Made by a program: the position numbers and the translations under genes
Notes under the pieces: generated by a model
The model's database searches: none
What the model was told of the DNA's origin: nothing
The model's input: only the letters and a program-made list of their open reading frames with translations
Assembly: GCA_964631295.1 (NCBI GenBank)
Contig: CAZVXI010000010.1
Location: 1-37,453, forward strand
Length of the DNA stretch: 37,453 nucleotides
Direction: 5' to 3'
Source of the DNA: CAZVXI01 sp964631295
GTDB lineage: Bacteria; Planctomycetota; Phycisphaerae; Phycisphaerales; SM1A02
In this document: positions 25,297 to 34,343 of the stretch, piece after piece
Layout of the letters: each line of letters opens with the position of its first letter
Position numbering within the stretch: position 1 is the first letter of the stretch

Positions 25297-25698
25297 TCAA
25301 TCAGATGACGGCTGATCCGAGCGTCGCCTGCCAATTGTGAGCGATGTGGACCGCTTCGGGCCAGTGTCGGACCAGGAAACCCCCATCATGTCCAGCGTCA
25401 TCTGTGCTTCTTCGCTCATCCGTTCGCGAGACCATGCTGGCTCCCAGACGAGAGACACATCGACTTCGCCGACGCCTTCCACCTTGCGAACGGCGCTGGC
25501 TGCCTGGACGGGAATGGCCTCAGCGACCGGGCAGTTGGGCGTCGTGAGCGTCATGCGGATCGCAACATCCGCGTTTGCTGTTATATCAAGTTCGTACACA
25601 AGCCCAAGATCATAAATGTTCACGGGCAGTTCCGGATCCTGCACTGTCCGAAGTGCGGCCACGATCCTGTCGCGGAGTTGGGCGTGGTCGTTCGCCAT
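25297..25698 (-). CDS. sufT: SUF-associated Fe-S assembly protein, MIP18/DUF59 family (SufT-like)
   Basis: A 133-residue protein of the MIP18 (DUF59) family found at the end of SUF operons. The family hallmarks are DPELPVNIYDLGLVYE (about residues 19-34), the conserved cysteine in TLTTPNCPVAEAIP, and the C-terminal WEPAWSRERMSEEA. Members help maturation of Fe-S proteins, but their exact chemistry is unsettled. ATG 25698 is chosen because GGAG lies eight bases upstream; a GTG at 25707 overlapping the sufU stop is the alternative. It is the last SUF gene, and the efflux operon promoter region follows directly. Confidence 0.9.
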   Translation of the reverse strand: MANDHAQLRDRIVAALRTVQDPELPVNIYDLGLVYELDITANADVAIRMTLTTPNCPVAEAIPVQAASAVRKVEGVGEVDVSLVWEPAWSRERMSEEAQMTLDMMGVSWSDTGPKRSTSLTIGRRRSDQPSSD

Positions 25699-25703
25699 AG
25701 TGG

Positions 25704-26159
25704 TCACTCCGTTGTCACGGGTTCGTCGGGCTTCTTTTCATCAAGCGCGGAAATGAGCGTGTGCCAGGGAAGCGTGGCGCATTTGACGCGCATTGGAAAC
25801 CGGCGCACGCCCGACAGCGCAGCAAGCCGTCCGATCTCCTCAATTCCTGCCTGACTGTCGCCTGCGAGCAGATCTTGCATCGCATGAAACTTTTCGCGTG
25901 CGTCTTTGGTCGAGTGATGAACAATTTCCAGCGTCATCAACGACGAAGACGCAGTGCAGATCGCACAGCCGCTGCCGTCGAAGCTTGCATCAACGATGTT
26001 GCCATCGTCGTCGATCCGCAAGAATACCTGCACGCGGTCGCCACAAAGTGGATTGAACCCCTCTGCTGAGTGCGTTGGGTTGTCAATCTCGCGCAGGTTG
26101 CGAGGTGACTTGCCGTGGTCGAGAATCAGATCCTGGTAAAGTTCGCTCAACTCAGACAT
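25704..26159 (-). CDS. sufU: Fe-S cluster assembly protein SufU
   Basis: A 151-residue IscU-like protein of the SufU type. The zinc/sulfur-transfer ligands are in place: C39 and D41 (NPLCGDRV), C65 (GSGCAICTASSS) and C127 (RVKCATLPWHTL). The insertion between the second and third cysteines typical of SufU, rather than IscU, is present. SufU accepts sulfur from SufS and stimulates it through zinc-ligand exchange. The start shares one base with the sufS stop (TGATG), so the two are translationally coupled. The partner SufS is encoded immediately upstream. Confidence 0.95.
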   Translation of the reverse strand: MSELSELYQDLILDHGKSPRNLREIDNPTHSAEGFNPLCGDRVQVFLRIDDDGNIVDASFDGSGCAICTASSSLMTLEIVHHSTKDAREKFHAMQDLLAGDSQAGIEEIGRLAALSGVRRFPMRVKCATLPWHTLISALDEKKPDEPVTTE

Positions 26160-27421
26160 CAGGCAAACACCTCGATCGCCTTGCGAGTGGCGTGAACGAG
26201 TGCTTCGATGTCATCAATCGTGTTGTACATGGCCATTGAAGCCCTGGCCGTGGCAGGAACGCCGAACCGATCCATCAACGGTTGTGTACAGTGGTGGCCG
26301 GTACGGATCGCTACGTTCTCACTGTCGAAAATGGTACCGAGGTCGTGCGGATGCACGCCTTCGACGACAAAGGAGATAACAGAAGCCTTGTTCTTTGCCT
26401 CTCCGATGATGCGGACGCCTTCGATCTCATTGAGAGCATCTGTCGCCCTGCGGAGCAGTTCGTGCTCGTACTCGCGAACGGCATCCATATCGCATGACTG
26501 CACAAAATCGATCGCGGCCCCGAATCCTGCCGCGCCTGCGATGTTTGGTGTTCCTGCTTCAAACTTGTTGGGCAGACCGGCAAAAGTCGAACGCTCGAGT
26601 GAGACTGTTCGAATCATGTCCCCGCCGCCGAGCCACGGCGGCATGTCGTCGAGCAGTTCATAGCGCCCGTGCAGAAAGCCGATCCCGGTGGGGCCGAACA
26701 TCTTGTGCGATGAACTCGCGTAAAAGTCGCAGCCGATTTCCTGCACATCGATATCCATGTGCTGCAATGACTGAGCGCCGTCGACAAGCACCAGCGCCCC
26801 CGCATCGTGCGCCCGAGCGACAATCTCTTTGACGGGGTTGATCGTACCCAGCGTGTTTGACGCGTGCACAACCGCGACCATCTTCGTTCGTTCAGTGAGC
26901 AGTGAATCGAGGGCGTCCATATCGAGTTCGCCCGCGTCGGTGATCGGCACCGCACGAACCCGCGCGCCAACACGCTCGCACACAAGTTGCCATGGCACGA
27001 TGTTGGAATGATGCTCCATTCCCGTAATGAGCACCTCATCACCGCGCTTGAGATTTTGCAATCCCCAGGAGTGCGCGACGAGATTCACAGAACAGGTCGT
27101 TCCTGCCGTGAAGATCACCTCGCGCGAATCGGCCGCGTTGATCATCCGCTGCACTTTCGTGCGGGCACCTTCATATAGCTCAGTTGCTTCGAGACTCAGG
27201 CGATACACGCCGCGATGTACATTCGCGTTGTGCTTTGAGTAATAGTCGGCAACGGCATCGATCACACACTGCGGCTTTTGAGTTGTTGAAGCACTGTCCA
27301 GATAGGCGAGCGGCTTTCCATCCACCTCTGTCGCCAGAATTGGAAACTGTGCGCGGATTAAATTAGCATCGAATGCTGCACTATCGACAGATGCAGCAGG
27401 ATGGACAAGGCCGGCTGTCAT
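26159..27421 (-). CDS. sufS: Cysteine desulfurase SufS
   Basis: A 420-residue pyridoxal-phosphate enzyme that removes sulfur from cysteine for Fe-S cluster building. The PLP lysine is K240 in SSSHKMFGP. The persulfide-carrying cysteine is C378 in RTGHHCTQPLM, the group II (SufS) pattern. The N-terminal block LAYLDSASTTQKP and the cofactor-phosphate segment VDGAQSLQHMDIDV are also present. ATG 27421 is chosen because AAGGG lies about seven bases upstream; readings from 27469 or 27451 would overlap sufD and add unrelated residues. sufD ends 19 bases upstream. Confidence 0.96.
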   Translation of the reverse strand: MTAGLVHPAASVDSAAFDANLIRAQFPILATEVDGKPLAYLDSASTTQKPQCVIDAVADYYSKHNANVHRGVYRLSLEATELYEGARTKVQRMINAADSREVIFTAGTTCSVNLVAHSWGLQNLKRGDEVLITGMEHHSNIVPWQLVCERVGARVRAVPITDAGELDMDALDSLLTERTKMVAVVHASNTLGTINPVKEIVARAHDAGALVLVDGAQSLQHMDIDVQEIGCDFYASSSHKMFGPTGIGFLHGRYELLDDMPPWLGGGDMIRTVSLERSTFAGLPNKFEAGTPNIAGAAGFGAAIDFVQSCDMDAVREYEHELLRRATDALNEIEGVRIIGEAKNKASVISFVVEGVHPHDLGTIFDSENVAIRTGHHCTQPLMDRFGVPATARASMAMYNTIDDIEALVHATRKAIEVFA

Positions 27422-27440
27422 GCGAAACCCTTTCGTCTGA

Positions 27441-28796
27441 TCAGAACACATCGCGGATTGCTGCGGCATCCGGCAGGCGGGAAACCAGCATATCTTTCAC
27501 TACGTTCTTGATCGGATCGAGTTGCATCAAGTCAATGCCCTCGCTGGCGAATGCATACACGAGCAGGCTCCGCGCGATGTTCTCAGACATGCCGCGCGAC
27601 TTCAGATAAAACAGCGAATCATGATCCAGTTGCCCAATCGTCGCCCCGTGCGTGCAGCGCACATCATCAGCGAATATCTCCAACTGCGGCTTCGAGTGAG
27701 CCCGCGCGTCGTCTGAGAGCAGCAGGTTCTGGCTGCTCTGAACTGCATCGGTCTTCTGGGCAGCACGATCCACAACGATCCGCCCAGTGAAGTTCCCGCG
27801 CGATTTGCCACTGAGCACGCCACGGAAGTACTGGTTGCTCGTGCAGTTCGGCTCAGTGTGATTGAGACGCACATGGGTGTCGATCTGTTGATCGCCTTCG
27901 CCAATATATACGCCATTGAGCAGACAGTCCGCTCCGGTTCCCACGATCTTGGGCAGGATATCGTTACGAACAACTGCTCCGCCGAACATGATTGAATGCG
28001 ACTTCAGTCGAGCATCACGATCTATACTTGCGCTCCGCGAGTTGAAGCTCATTGCATTCGGTGCTTCCCGCTCGATGAAGTAATGGCGAACTTCAGCGTT
28101 CGGTCCAACATGAATCTCCGTCACGCCGTTGCTGATGTATCCGTCAACACCGGTCGTCGCGCCAAAGTCTTCAATGACTGTCACCTCGCTGGATTCTTCA
28201 GCGACTATCAATACGCGCGGACAGGTGAGCGTGGCCTTCTCTGCATCCACGTTGATGTTCATGACGCGGATTGGCCGTTCATACACCACGCCCCGCGCCA
28301 CATGCACAAGAACCCCATCCGTAAACGCGGCCGCGTTCAACGCGACAAACGGCTCCGACTGTGTTGGCGCGAGCGTATCCAACTGGCTGGCGATGACATC
28401 GACTGCAGCAGCATCCGCGTTGGCGAATGTCGTGATTGTCACACCCTCGCCAACAGATAAATCACCAGAGAGATCGGGCATGAACTGCCCGTTCACAAAC
28501 ACCAGTTCAATCGCATTGAGATCAGGGAATCGCAAGTGCGCGAACGCGCTGTCGTCGACGGAAGCCGGTGTGGGCAGCGCGAATCGACCGGAGTCGATCG
28601 CACGAAGATTCAACTGCCGCCACTCCTCATCTCGGCGAGTCGGAAGCCCGAGATTCATAAATGCATCTGCACCTGCTTGCCGAATGCGTGCTCGCCAGGG
28701 TGCATCATCTCCGGTCGGCTGTCCAACGAGTTCGGCCAACTCGGTAAGAGAACAGGCAGATCCCGATTCGATTTTCTGATCCTGCATGACGGTCAT
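27441..28796 (-). CDS. sufD: Fe-S cluster assembly protein SufD
   Basis: A 451-residue SufD-type scaffold subunit that pairs with SufB and SufC. The N-terminal helical part (GLPTRRDEEWRQLNLRAI) leads into the right-handed beta-helix core, and the C-terminal block contains CTHGATIGQLDHDSLFYL and SRGMSENIARSLLVYAF, conserved in SufB and SufD. ATG 28796 is chosen because GGAG precedes it by six bases; ATGs at 28808 and 28787 are alternatives. sufC ends about 20 bases upstream. Confidence 0.95.
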   Translation of the reverse strand: MTVMQDQKIESGSACSLTELAELVGQPTGDDAPWRARIRQAGADAFMNLGLPTRRDEEWRQLNLRAIDSGRFALPTPASVDDSAFAHLRFPDLNAIELVFVNGQFMPDLSGDLSVGEGVTITTFANADAAAVDVIASQLDTLAPTQSEPFVALNAAAFTDGVLVHVARGVVYERPIRVMNINVDAEKATLTCPRVLIVAEESSEVTVIEDFGATTGVDGYISNGVTEIHVGPNAEVRHYFIEREAPNAMSFNSRSASIDRDARLKSHSIMFGGAVVRNDILPKIVGTGADCLLNGVYIGEGDQQIDTHVRLNHTEPNCTSNQYFRGVLSGKSRGNFTGRIVVDRAAQKTDAVQSSQNLLLSDDARAHSKPQLEIFADDVRCTHGATIGQLDHDSLFYLKSRGMSENIARSLLVYAFASEGIDLMQLDPIKNVVKDMLVSRLPDAAAIRDVF

Positions 28797-28817
28797 GTCG
28801 TGCTCCATTTGACTTGG

Positions 28818-29585
28818 TCAGGAACCAGCGCCGGCCGGCTCAAGGACGCCGTACCCCTGCTCTTCCAGTTCAAGTGCGAGTTCTTTCCCACCGGACTTCA
28901 CGATTTTGCCGTCAATCAGCACATGAACGAAGTCAGGCACGATGTAGTTGAGCAATCGCTGATAGTGTGTGATGACAAGGAACCCGCGTTGGGGGTCGCG
29001 CATCGCGTTTACCCCATCCGCAGCAACCTTCAGAGCATCAATGTCGAGTCCGGAGTCGGTTTCGTCGAGGATCGCGAGAGCCGGTTCGAGCAGCGCCATC
29101 TGAAAAACCTCCGCACGTTTCTTCTCACCGCCTGAGAAACCTTCGTTGACCGGGCGATTGAGCAGGTCAGGTCGGAGTTGTACGAGTTGCGCCTTCTCCT
29201 TGAATAGATGCATCGTTTCCAAAGCATCCAGTTCGGCTTCGCCGCGATGCTTGCGGACTTCGTTCAGTGCGGCACGAAGAAACTGCGTTGTCTTCACGCC
29301 GGGGATCTCGACCGGATACTGGAACGCGAGAAACACCCCCTCGCGCGCCCGCTCATCCGGTTCAAGTTCGAGCAGATCTTGTCCCTTGTAGCGAACTTCC
29401 CCATCGGTCACTTCAAACTCTTCCCGGCCAGCAAGCACCTGCGCGAGCGTGCTCTTGCCGGATCCGTTCGGCCCCATGATTGAGTGAACTTCGCCAGCGT
29501 TGATCGTCAAGTTGAGCCCCCGGAGGATCTCCTTGTCGTCAATCGAAACGTGCAGGTTCTTGATTTCCAGCAATGGTGTCGTCAT
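28818..29585 (-). CDS. sufC: Fe-S cluster assembly ATPase SufC
   Basis: A 255-residue ABC-type ATPase. Walker A is GPNGSGKST (about residues 38-46), the signature is FSGGEKKRAEV, Walker B is LAILDETDSGLDID, and a switch histidine lies in VITHYQR. SufC is a soluble ABC protein that drives conformational change in the SufBCD scaffold rather than transport. The ATG at 29585 has AGGGAAAG upstream. It lies between sufB (38 bases upstream) and sufD. Confidence 0.97.
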   Translation of the reverse strand: MTTPLLEIKNLHVSIDDKEILRGLNLTINAGEVHSIMGPNGSGKSTLAQVLAGREEFEVTDGEVRYKGQDLLELEPDERAREGVFLAFQYPVEIPGVKTTQFLRAALNEVRKHRGEAELDALETMHLFKEKAQLVQLRPDLLNRPVNEGFSGGEKKRAEVFQMALLEPALAILDETDSGLDIDALKVAADGVNAMRDPQRGFLVITHYQRLLNYIVPDFVHVLIDGKIVKSGGKELALELEEQGYGVLEPAGAGS

Positions 29586-29623
29586 TGTTTCTTTCCCTGG
29601 TATTCGCTACCGCGAAGGTAGTA

Positions 29624-31072
29624 TCAGCCAACCGAACCTTCGAGTGAGATGCCCAGAAGTTTGTCCGCCTCGACGGCGAATTCCATGGGCAGTTCCTTGA
29701 GTACATCTTTGCAAAAGCCGTTGACAATCATTGACACGGCATCCTCTTCCGAAATCCCACGCTGCAGGCAGTAAAAGATCTGATCTTCCCCGATCTTCGA
29801 CGTCGTTGCTTCGTGTTCCACCTGCCCGGTCGTGTTGCGCACATCGATATACGGGAATGTGTGTGCGCCGCACTGGTCGCCCATCAACATGGAATCGCAC
29901 TGCGAATAGTTGCGCGCATTCGTTGCACCCTTATTGACCTGTACCAAGCCGCGGTAACTGTTGTTTGAGCGGCCGGCCGAGACACCCTTGGAGATGATCG
30001 TGCTCCTGGTGTCTTTGCCGATATGAACCATCTTCGTGCCGGTATCGGCCTGCTGTTTGTTGTTGGTGACGGCTACCGAGTAGAACTCGCCTACGGAACG
30101 ATCACCCCTGAGGATGACGCTCGGGTACTTCCAGGTGATGGACGACCCTGTCTCCACCTGGGTCCATGAGATGTGTGAATCATTACCTTCGCACAGACCG
30201 CGCTTGGTCACAAAGTTATATATGCCGCCCTTGCCGTTCTCATCTCCGGGATACCAGTTCTGTATCGTCGAGTACTTGATGTGGGCATCTTCATGGGCAA
30301 CGAGTTCCACCACAGCCGCGTGCAACTGGTTCTCATCGCGCATCGGGGCGGTGCAGCCTTCGAGATAGCTCACGTAGCTGCCGGGCTCGGCGATGATCAG
30401 TGTGCGCTCGAACTGGCCAGTATTCTTCTGGTTGATCCGGAAGTATGTGCTCAATTCCATCGGGCACGTCACGCCTTCCGGCACGTATACGAACGAGCCG
30501 TCCGTGAACACGGCGCTGTTGAGTGACGCATAGAAGTTGTCATTCGGCGGCACGACGCTTCCGAGGTACTTCTTCACGAGATCCGGGTGCTCGCGAATCG
30601 CTTCAGACATCGAGCAGAAAACTACACCCGCGTCTGCAAGCGTCTTCTTGAAGGTCGTGGCGACAGACACACTGTCGAACACTGCATCGACCGCGACGCC
30701 GGCAAGCATCTTCTGCTCACTGAGCGGGATGCCGAGCTTCTCGTAAGTTTCAAGCAGTTTCGGGTCGACTTCGTCCAGCGACTGCGGACCATCCTCCGGC
30801 CGCTTGGGAGCCGAATAGTAGCTGATCGCCTGGAAATCGATCGGCGGATAGTCGACGAACGCCCAGTTGGGTGACTCCATCGTGAGCCATTTGCGATAGG
30901 CGTCGAGGCGATTTTCGGTCATCCACGCCGGCTCATCCTTCCGAGCGGAGATGAATCGGATGACATCCTCGCTTAACCCGGGCGGAATGGTGTCCGCGTC
31001 GATCTCAGTCACCCAGCCGTGCTTGTAGCCCTGGCCGTGAAACTCTTCAATTGTTGTGGCTGTACTGGCCAT
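29624..31072 (-). CDS. sufB: Fe-S cluster assembly protein SufB
   Basis: A 482-residue SufB, the main cluster scaffold of the SUF machinery. Family blocks seen are the N-terminal region ending in WAFVDYPPIDFQAISYYSAP, VVPPNDNFYASLNSAVFTDG, FVYVPEGVTCPMELSTYFRI, YLEGCTAP, and the C-terminal EHEATTSKIGEDQIFYCLQR. The ATG at 31072 has AGGAG nine bases upstream. It is the first gene of sufB-C-D-S-U-T. No IscR or SufR regulator gene lies beside it in the window, so the control of this operon is not visible. Confidence 0.97.
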   Translation of the reverse strand: MASTATTIEEFHGQGYKHGWVTEIDADTIPPGLSEDVIRFISARKDEPAWMTENRLDAYRKWLTMESPNWAFVDYPPIDFQAISYYSAPKRPEDGPQSLDEVDPKLLETYEKLGIPLSEQKMLAGVAVDAVFDSVSVATTFKKTLADAGVVFCSMSEAIREHPDLVKKYLGSVVPPNDNFYASLNSAVFTDGSFVYVPEGVTCPMELSTYFRINQKNTGQFERTLIIAEPGSYVSYLEGCTAPMRDENQLHAAVVELVAHEDAHIKYSTIQNWYPGDENGKGGIYNFVTKRGLCEGNDSHISWTQVETGSSITWKYPSVILRGDRSVGEFYSVAVTNNKQQADTGTKMVHIGKDTRSTIISKGVSAGRSNNSYRGLVQVNKGATNARNYSQCDSMLMGDQCGAHTFPYIDVRNTTGQVEHEATTSKIGEDQIFYCLQRGISEEDAVSMIVNGFCKDVLKELPMEFAVEADKLLGISLEGSVG

Positions 31073-31131
31073 CGGGAAATTCTCCTGAAGTAGCCCCTAA
31101 TCGACTGAACTCAGCCGCCCGCGGGTGATGA

Positions 31132-31161
31132 ACTATAGACGCTTTCTTTGAATGATTCCAA
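31132..31161 (-). promoter_or_regulatory. Candidate promoter of the SUF operon
   Basis: On the minus strand, TTGGAA (31156-31161), an 18-base spacer and TATAGT (31132-31137), about 60 bases ahead of sufB. The -10 is good and the -35 is moderate. No clear operator palindrome was recognised around it. Confidence 0.45.
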
Positions 31162-31183
31162 TGTGCAGGCAAGGAGCCGCCCG

Positions 31184-32497
31184 TCATTTCGGGCTGCCGG
31201 CAATCCCCTCGAAACCCTGCCAGTTGCCGCCCACAGCCGTGCCGGCAATCACGGAATCAGGTGCTCCGGACAGCAAAGCTGCCAGCAATGAAGCGTCAGT
31301 CGCGTCCGCCAGCGAGGGATGGCCCAGATCGACGGCAACGAGATCTGCGAAAAGGCCCGGCTCGATCCGACCCACGTTCACGCCAAGCGATGCAGCGCCG
31401 CCCGATGTGCCCGCTGCGAACACTGGAATGTCCCACCGTTGGCCATGGCGAATCACCCCGCGCCGCTGGAATCGCAGCCGCTGGCCATACTCAAGCCATC
31501 GCATTTCTTCGAGCATGGAGATGCGTGCGTTGCTGTCGGTTCCCAGGCACAACCGCCCCCCAGCCGCAGAGATAACAGGTATGTCTGCAAGGCCATCGCC
31601 GAGGTTGGCTTCCGTGAGCGGGCAGATACAGATGTTTCCGCCCGCCGCGCAGGATCCCTGCATGTCCTCCAGCGCCGTGTGCGTGCAATGCACTGCTGTG
31701 AATCGCTCATCAATCGTCAGTCGATCAAGCAAGGCGCGCATCGGTGGCTTTCCGTAGTGGGCGATGCACGCTTCGATCTCTGCGGGCTGTTCCTCCACAT
31801 GCATGTGAAAGGGCAGGCGGCGGCTGCGAGATTCCTCATGCAGCCGGGCAATATCTTCAATGTCCGCTGCACGAATCGAGTGCGCCACGACACCGAGCGT
31901 TTGCGACGATGTGTCAACTTGCGATGCGAGCTGATCGAACTGTTGCCAGTATGCATCGAGGGTGTGTGTCGCGAATTGCCGCTGGCCACCTTTAAGAGGC
32001 ATGCCGATGCCGCCCGTCTTGTAGAACGCCTGAAGCAGCACGATGCGAATGCCGACATCGCGAGCAGCAGCGAGCACGGCATAATCAAGCTCAAACTGTT
32101 CACTGGCGGGAAGGTGATGCAGGTAGTGGAACTCTCCCACGGTTGTGATGCCTGCATCGCGCATCTCACTGAACGCCTGCAGGCACAAGGTATACATCCG
32201 ATCGGACGTCATCTGTTCCACGAGGCGGTACATCTCTTCCCGCCATGTCCAGAAACTGCCCGCACGTTCGGGAAACGTCTCACCCAGTCCACGCAGGCCC
32301 CGCTGAAAGGCATGGCTGTGCGCGTTGACGAAGCCGGGCAGCAGAGCCATGCCCGACAGTCGCCGCGTGACAGGATTCTGGCTCGCTCTCTCAACGCTCG
32401 CGATGTGGCCGTCATCGTCTACTGCAACGTGTACGTTCCTCTCAAAGTGGTCGCCTGTAAGTGTGAGATCAGCCGCAATGACTTCGCGAATCGCCAC
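31184..32497 (-). CDS. hutF: Formimidoylglutamate deiminase
   Basis: An amidohydrolase of about 437 residues that converts N-formimino-L-glutamate to N-formyl-L-glutamate and ammonia in the five-step histidine degradation route. The metal-site motif is GFVNAHSHAFQRGLRG (H60, H62). HutF-like blocks follow: SFWTWREEMYRL and GEFHYLHH. Further metal and catalytic residues lie in FHMHVEEQ, VHCTHT and LCLGTDSNARI. GTG at 32497 is chosen because GGAG lies six bases upstream; a TTG at 32503 overlaps the upstream stop. No hutH, hutU, hutI or hutG is nearby. It is paired with an M20 deacylase gene ending three bases upstream. Confidence 0.88.
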   Translation of the reverse strand: MAIREVIAADLTLTGDHFERNVHVAVDDDGHIASVERASQNPVTRRLSGMALLPGFVNAHSHAFQRGLRGLGETFPERAGSFWTWREEMYRLVEQMTSDRMYTLCLQAFSEMRDAGITTVGEFHYLHHLPASEQFELDYAVLAAARDVGIRIVLLQAFYKTGGIGMPLKGGQRQFATHTLDAYWQQFDQLASQVDTSSQTLGVVAHSIRAADIEDIARLHEESRSRRLPFHMHVEEQPAEIEACIAHYGKPPMRALLDRLTIDERFTAVHCTHTALEDMQGSCAAGGNICICPLTEANLGDGLADIPVISAAGGRLCLGTDSNARISMLEEMRWLEYGQRLRFQRRGVIRHGQRWDIPVFAAGTSGGAASLGVNVGRIEPGLFADLVAVDLGHPSLADATDASLLAALLSGAPDSVIAGTAVGGNWQGFEGIAGSPK

Positions 32498-32499
32498 GG

Positions 32500-33660
32500 T
32501 CAACTCCGATCAATACACAATGCTGTGATGGATCGCATCAGCATATCTTCATATGCATCAAGTTCTGCAAGAGCAATATACTCATTCGCCTGATGCGCAA
32601 CGCTCATGGATCCGGGTCCGAAGAGAACGCAGTTGATATTCAGATCTCGCTTGAGGACCCCACCATCGCTCGCGAACGGCATGCCGACGGACTCACGCTG
32701 ATTGACAATGCCGCAGCACACGCGGTGGACGCGAGCATCGTCATGTGTCAGCAGCGGCGGGTTGTCGTTCATGACCTCGCACCGGACGTTGCGTGAATCA
32801 TCAGACTCACATGCCTCGCGCACGGCATCAATTGCTGGCTGCGACTCCATGCCGGGCAGCAGCCGCACGCCGATATCTACCTCACATCGACCAGACATCA
32901 CGTTCCACGCTGAACCGCCGCGGATACCGACGACGTTTGCAATTGGAAAAGGCGCGTTCGAGAAGAAACCTGCGTTCGGCAGGTCACACAAGCGCCAGCG
33001 CTCCTGCAACAGGTTGATTTTCTCGACTGCTTGCGCAGCCGGCGCGATCGCATTCACACCGAGGTCAGGCGTGCCAGTATGTGCTGTTTTACCGTGATAT
33101 GTTGCGCGTATTTTCAGGTGCCCTTTATGCATCCGAACCACACGAAACTCTGTTGGCTCGCCCACGATACACTCACCCGGAAGCGGAAAGCCGCGCGCAT
33201 AGTGCGCCGTGAAATGCTGTACTCCAATGGAGCCGACTTCCTCATTGCAACTCAGCAGCAGCCAGAGTGGCGCGCGTAGTGCACTGCGATCAATCTTCCC
33301 TGCCACAGCGATGAAGCACGCAACCGCAGCTTTCATGTCGCACGCGCCGCGGCCATACACACGCCCCGCATCGATCCGCGGCTCGAACGGCGTGCTCGTC
33401 CACCCCGGCTCGTCAGCCGGGACTACATCCAGATGGCCCGAGAGCAGCACACCGCTGCCATCATTCATCGCTGGGCCGATGCGCGCCAGCAGATTCACCT
33501 GCGTTTCACCTTCATCGCCGCATGGCAGCAGATGCAATTCATCCACGTATGCTCCGAGCGAATCTGCAACATATTGCGCGATTGCAAGGTTGCCTCGACT
33601 GCTCACCGAGTCGAATGCAATCAATGCCGAGACCAACTCCACTGCAGTCGTTGACGTCAT
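32500..33660 (-). CDS. argE: M20-family amidohydrolase, ArgE-like (acetylornithine deacetylase type)
   Basis: A 386-residue zinc hydrolase of the M20 family. The metal and catalytic residues are present: H76 and D78 (LSGHLDVVP), D108 (GRGACDMKAA), E140/E141 (CNEEVGS), E168 (VGEPTE) and H356 (SVAHQANEY). The dimerisation-domain histidine lies in GKTAHTGTP. Overall it best fits acetylornithine deacetylase (ArgE), which makes ornithine in arginine synthesis. The tight pairing with hutF, with no recognisable N-formylglutamate deformylase nearby, leaves open that it acts on another N-acyl amino acid. The start at 33660 is an ATG with no strong ribosome binding site. Confidence 0.85.
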   Translation of the reverse strand: MTSTTAVELVSALIAFDSVSSRGNLAIAQYVADSLGAYVDELHLLPCGDEGETQVNLLARIGPAMNDGSGVLLSGHLDVVPADEPGWTSTPFEPRIDAGRVYGRGACDMKAAVACFIAVAGKIDRSALRAPLWLLLSCNEEVGSIGVQHFTAHYARGFPLPGECIVGEPTEFRVVRMHKGHLKIRATYHGKTAHTGTPDLGVNAIAPAAQAVEKINLLQERWRLCDLPNAGFFSNAPFPIANVVGIRGGSAWNVMSGRCEVDIGVRLLPGMESQPAIDAVREACESDDSRNVRCEVMNDNPPLLTHDDARVHRVCCGIVNQRESVGMPFASDGGVLKRDLNINCVLFGPGSMSVAHQANEYIALAELDAYEDMLMRSITALCIDRS

Positions 33661-33708
33661 GCCAGTCAGGATAGCGGCCGTCCAGTGGATCGCATCAGAA
33701 CATCATCC

Positions 33709-34251
33709 TCAGTTCTCATCCGCTGGCGAATCCGCTCGTACTCGCCGCATCTCAAACGTGCCGTGGTCGCCGCTGCTTGTATAGGTCGAGTGGAATACAT
33801 CGCCCGTCACGGTTCCCTCATACGCATACACGCCGCCGGCCAGCCAGCCCAGGTCGGCCGACGCGCTGAATCGGTACGCCTCACTCCTCTTTTCTGTACC
33901 AGCGATGCGCTCAGCAGTCATTGGCATGTCGTACTCGAACGTGAAGAACCAGCCATATCGCGCTCGATAGCGCGCACGCAGGCTGCCACTCTCATCTTCC
34001 GTGATGATGCAACGCAACTCCCCGTGATGGCCGTTCGAATTACTGCGCCACGTCCCCTTCCAGCGACCGGAAAGCCCCGTGAGCATCGGTTGGGAGCCGC
34101 GCTCCGCCGCTGCTGTCGACTCCATATGGTTCCAGTCGCGGTTGAACGTCGAGCACCCCTGCAGAGATATCGCCGCCACCAGGAGCACTGTCAGAGCCGA
34201 GCACAGACGAAGAAACTGCGTGTTTATCGGGTAGACGATAGTCACCATCAT
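33709..34251 (-). CDS. Hypothetical lipoprotein
   Basis: A protein of about 180 residues with a lipoprotein signal peptide: hydrophobic core LTVLLVAAISLQ and lipobox SLQGC. The mature part begins near GRWKGTWRSNSNGHHGELR and ends in a segment containing GDVFHSTYTSSGDHGTF, with a beta-rich, lipocalin-like feel. No family is assigned. It is divergent from the gene at 34344 and ends about 50 bases before the ArgE-like gene on the same strand. Confidence 0.7.
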   Translation of the reverse strand: MMVTIVYPINTQFLRLCSALTVLLVAAISLQGCSTFNRDWNHMESTAAAERGSQPMLTGLSGRWKGTWRSNSNGHHGELRCIITEDESGSLRARYRARYGWFFTFEYDMPMTAERIAGTEKRSEAYRFSASADLGWLAGGVYAYEGTVTGDVFHSTYTSSGDHGTFEMRRVRADSPADEN

Positions 34252-34278
34252 ACGTTGTCAGCAACCGGCTGGGCGTGA

Positions 34279-34308
34279 TTGCACTGCCAGCGAAGTGCCT
34301 GTTATAAT
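34279..34308 (+). promoter_or_regulatory. Candidate promoter with consensus -10
   Basis: TTGCAC (34279-34284), an 18-base spacer and a perfect TATAAT (34303-34308), about 36 bases ahead of the gene at 34344. A GGAGGG ribosome binding site follows at 34332-34337. Confidence 0.6.
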
Positions 34309-34343
34309 GCTCGCCCACACGCCTGTCACGCGGAGGGCATTCG

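Noticed and set aside
31319..32593. Plus-strand ORF of 424 codons
   Set aside because: It is antisense to hutF and the end of the M20 gene, and no motif was found.
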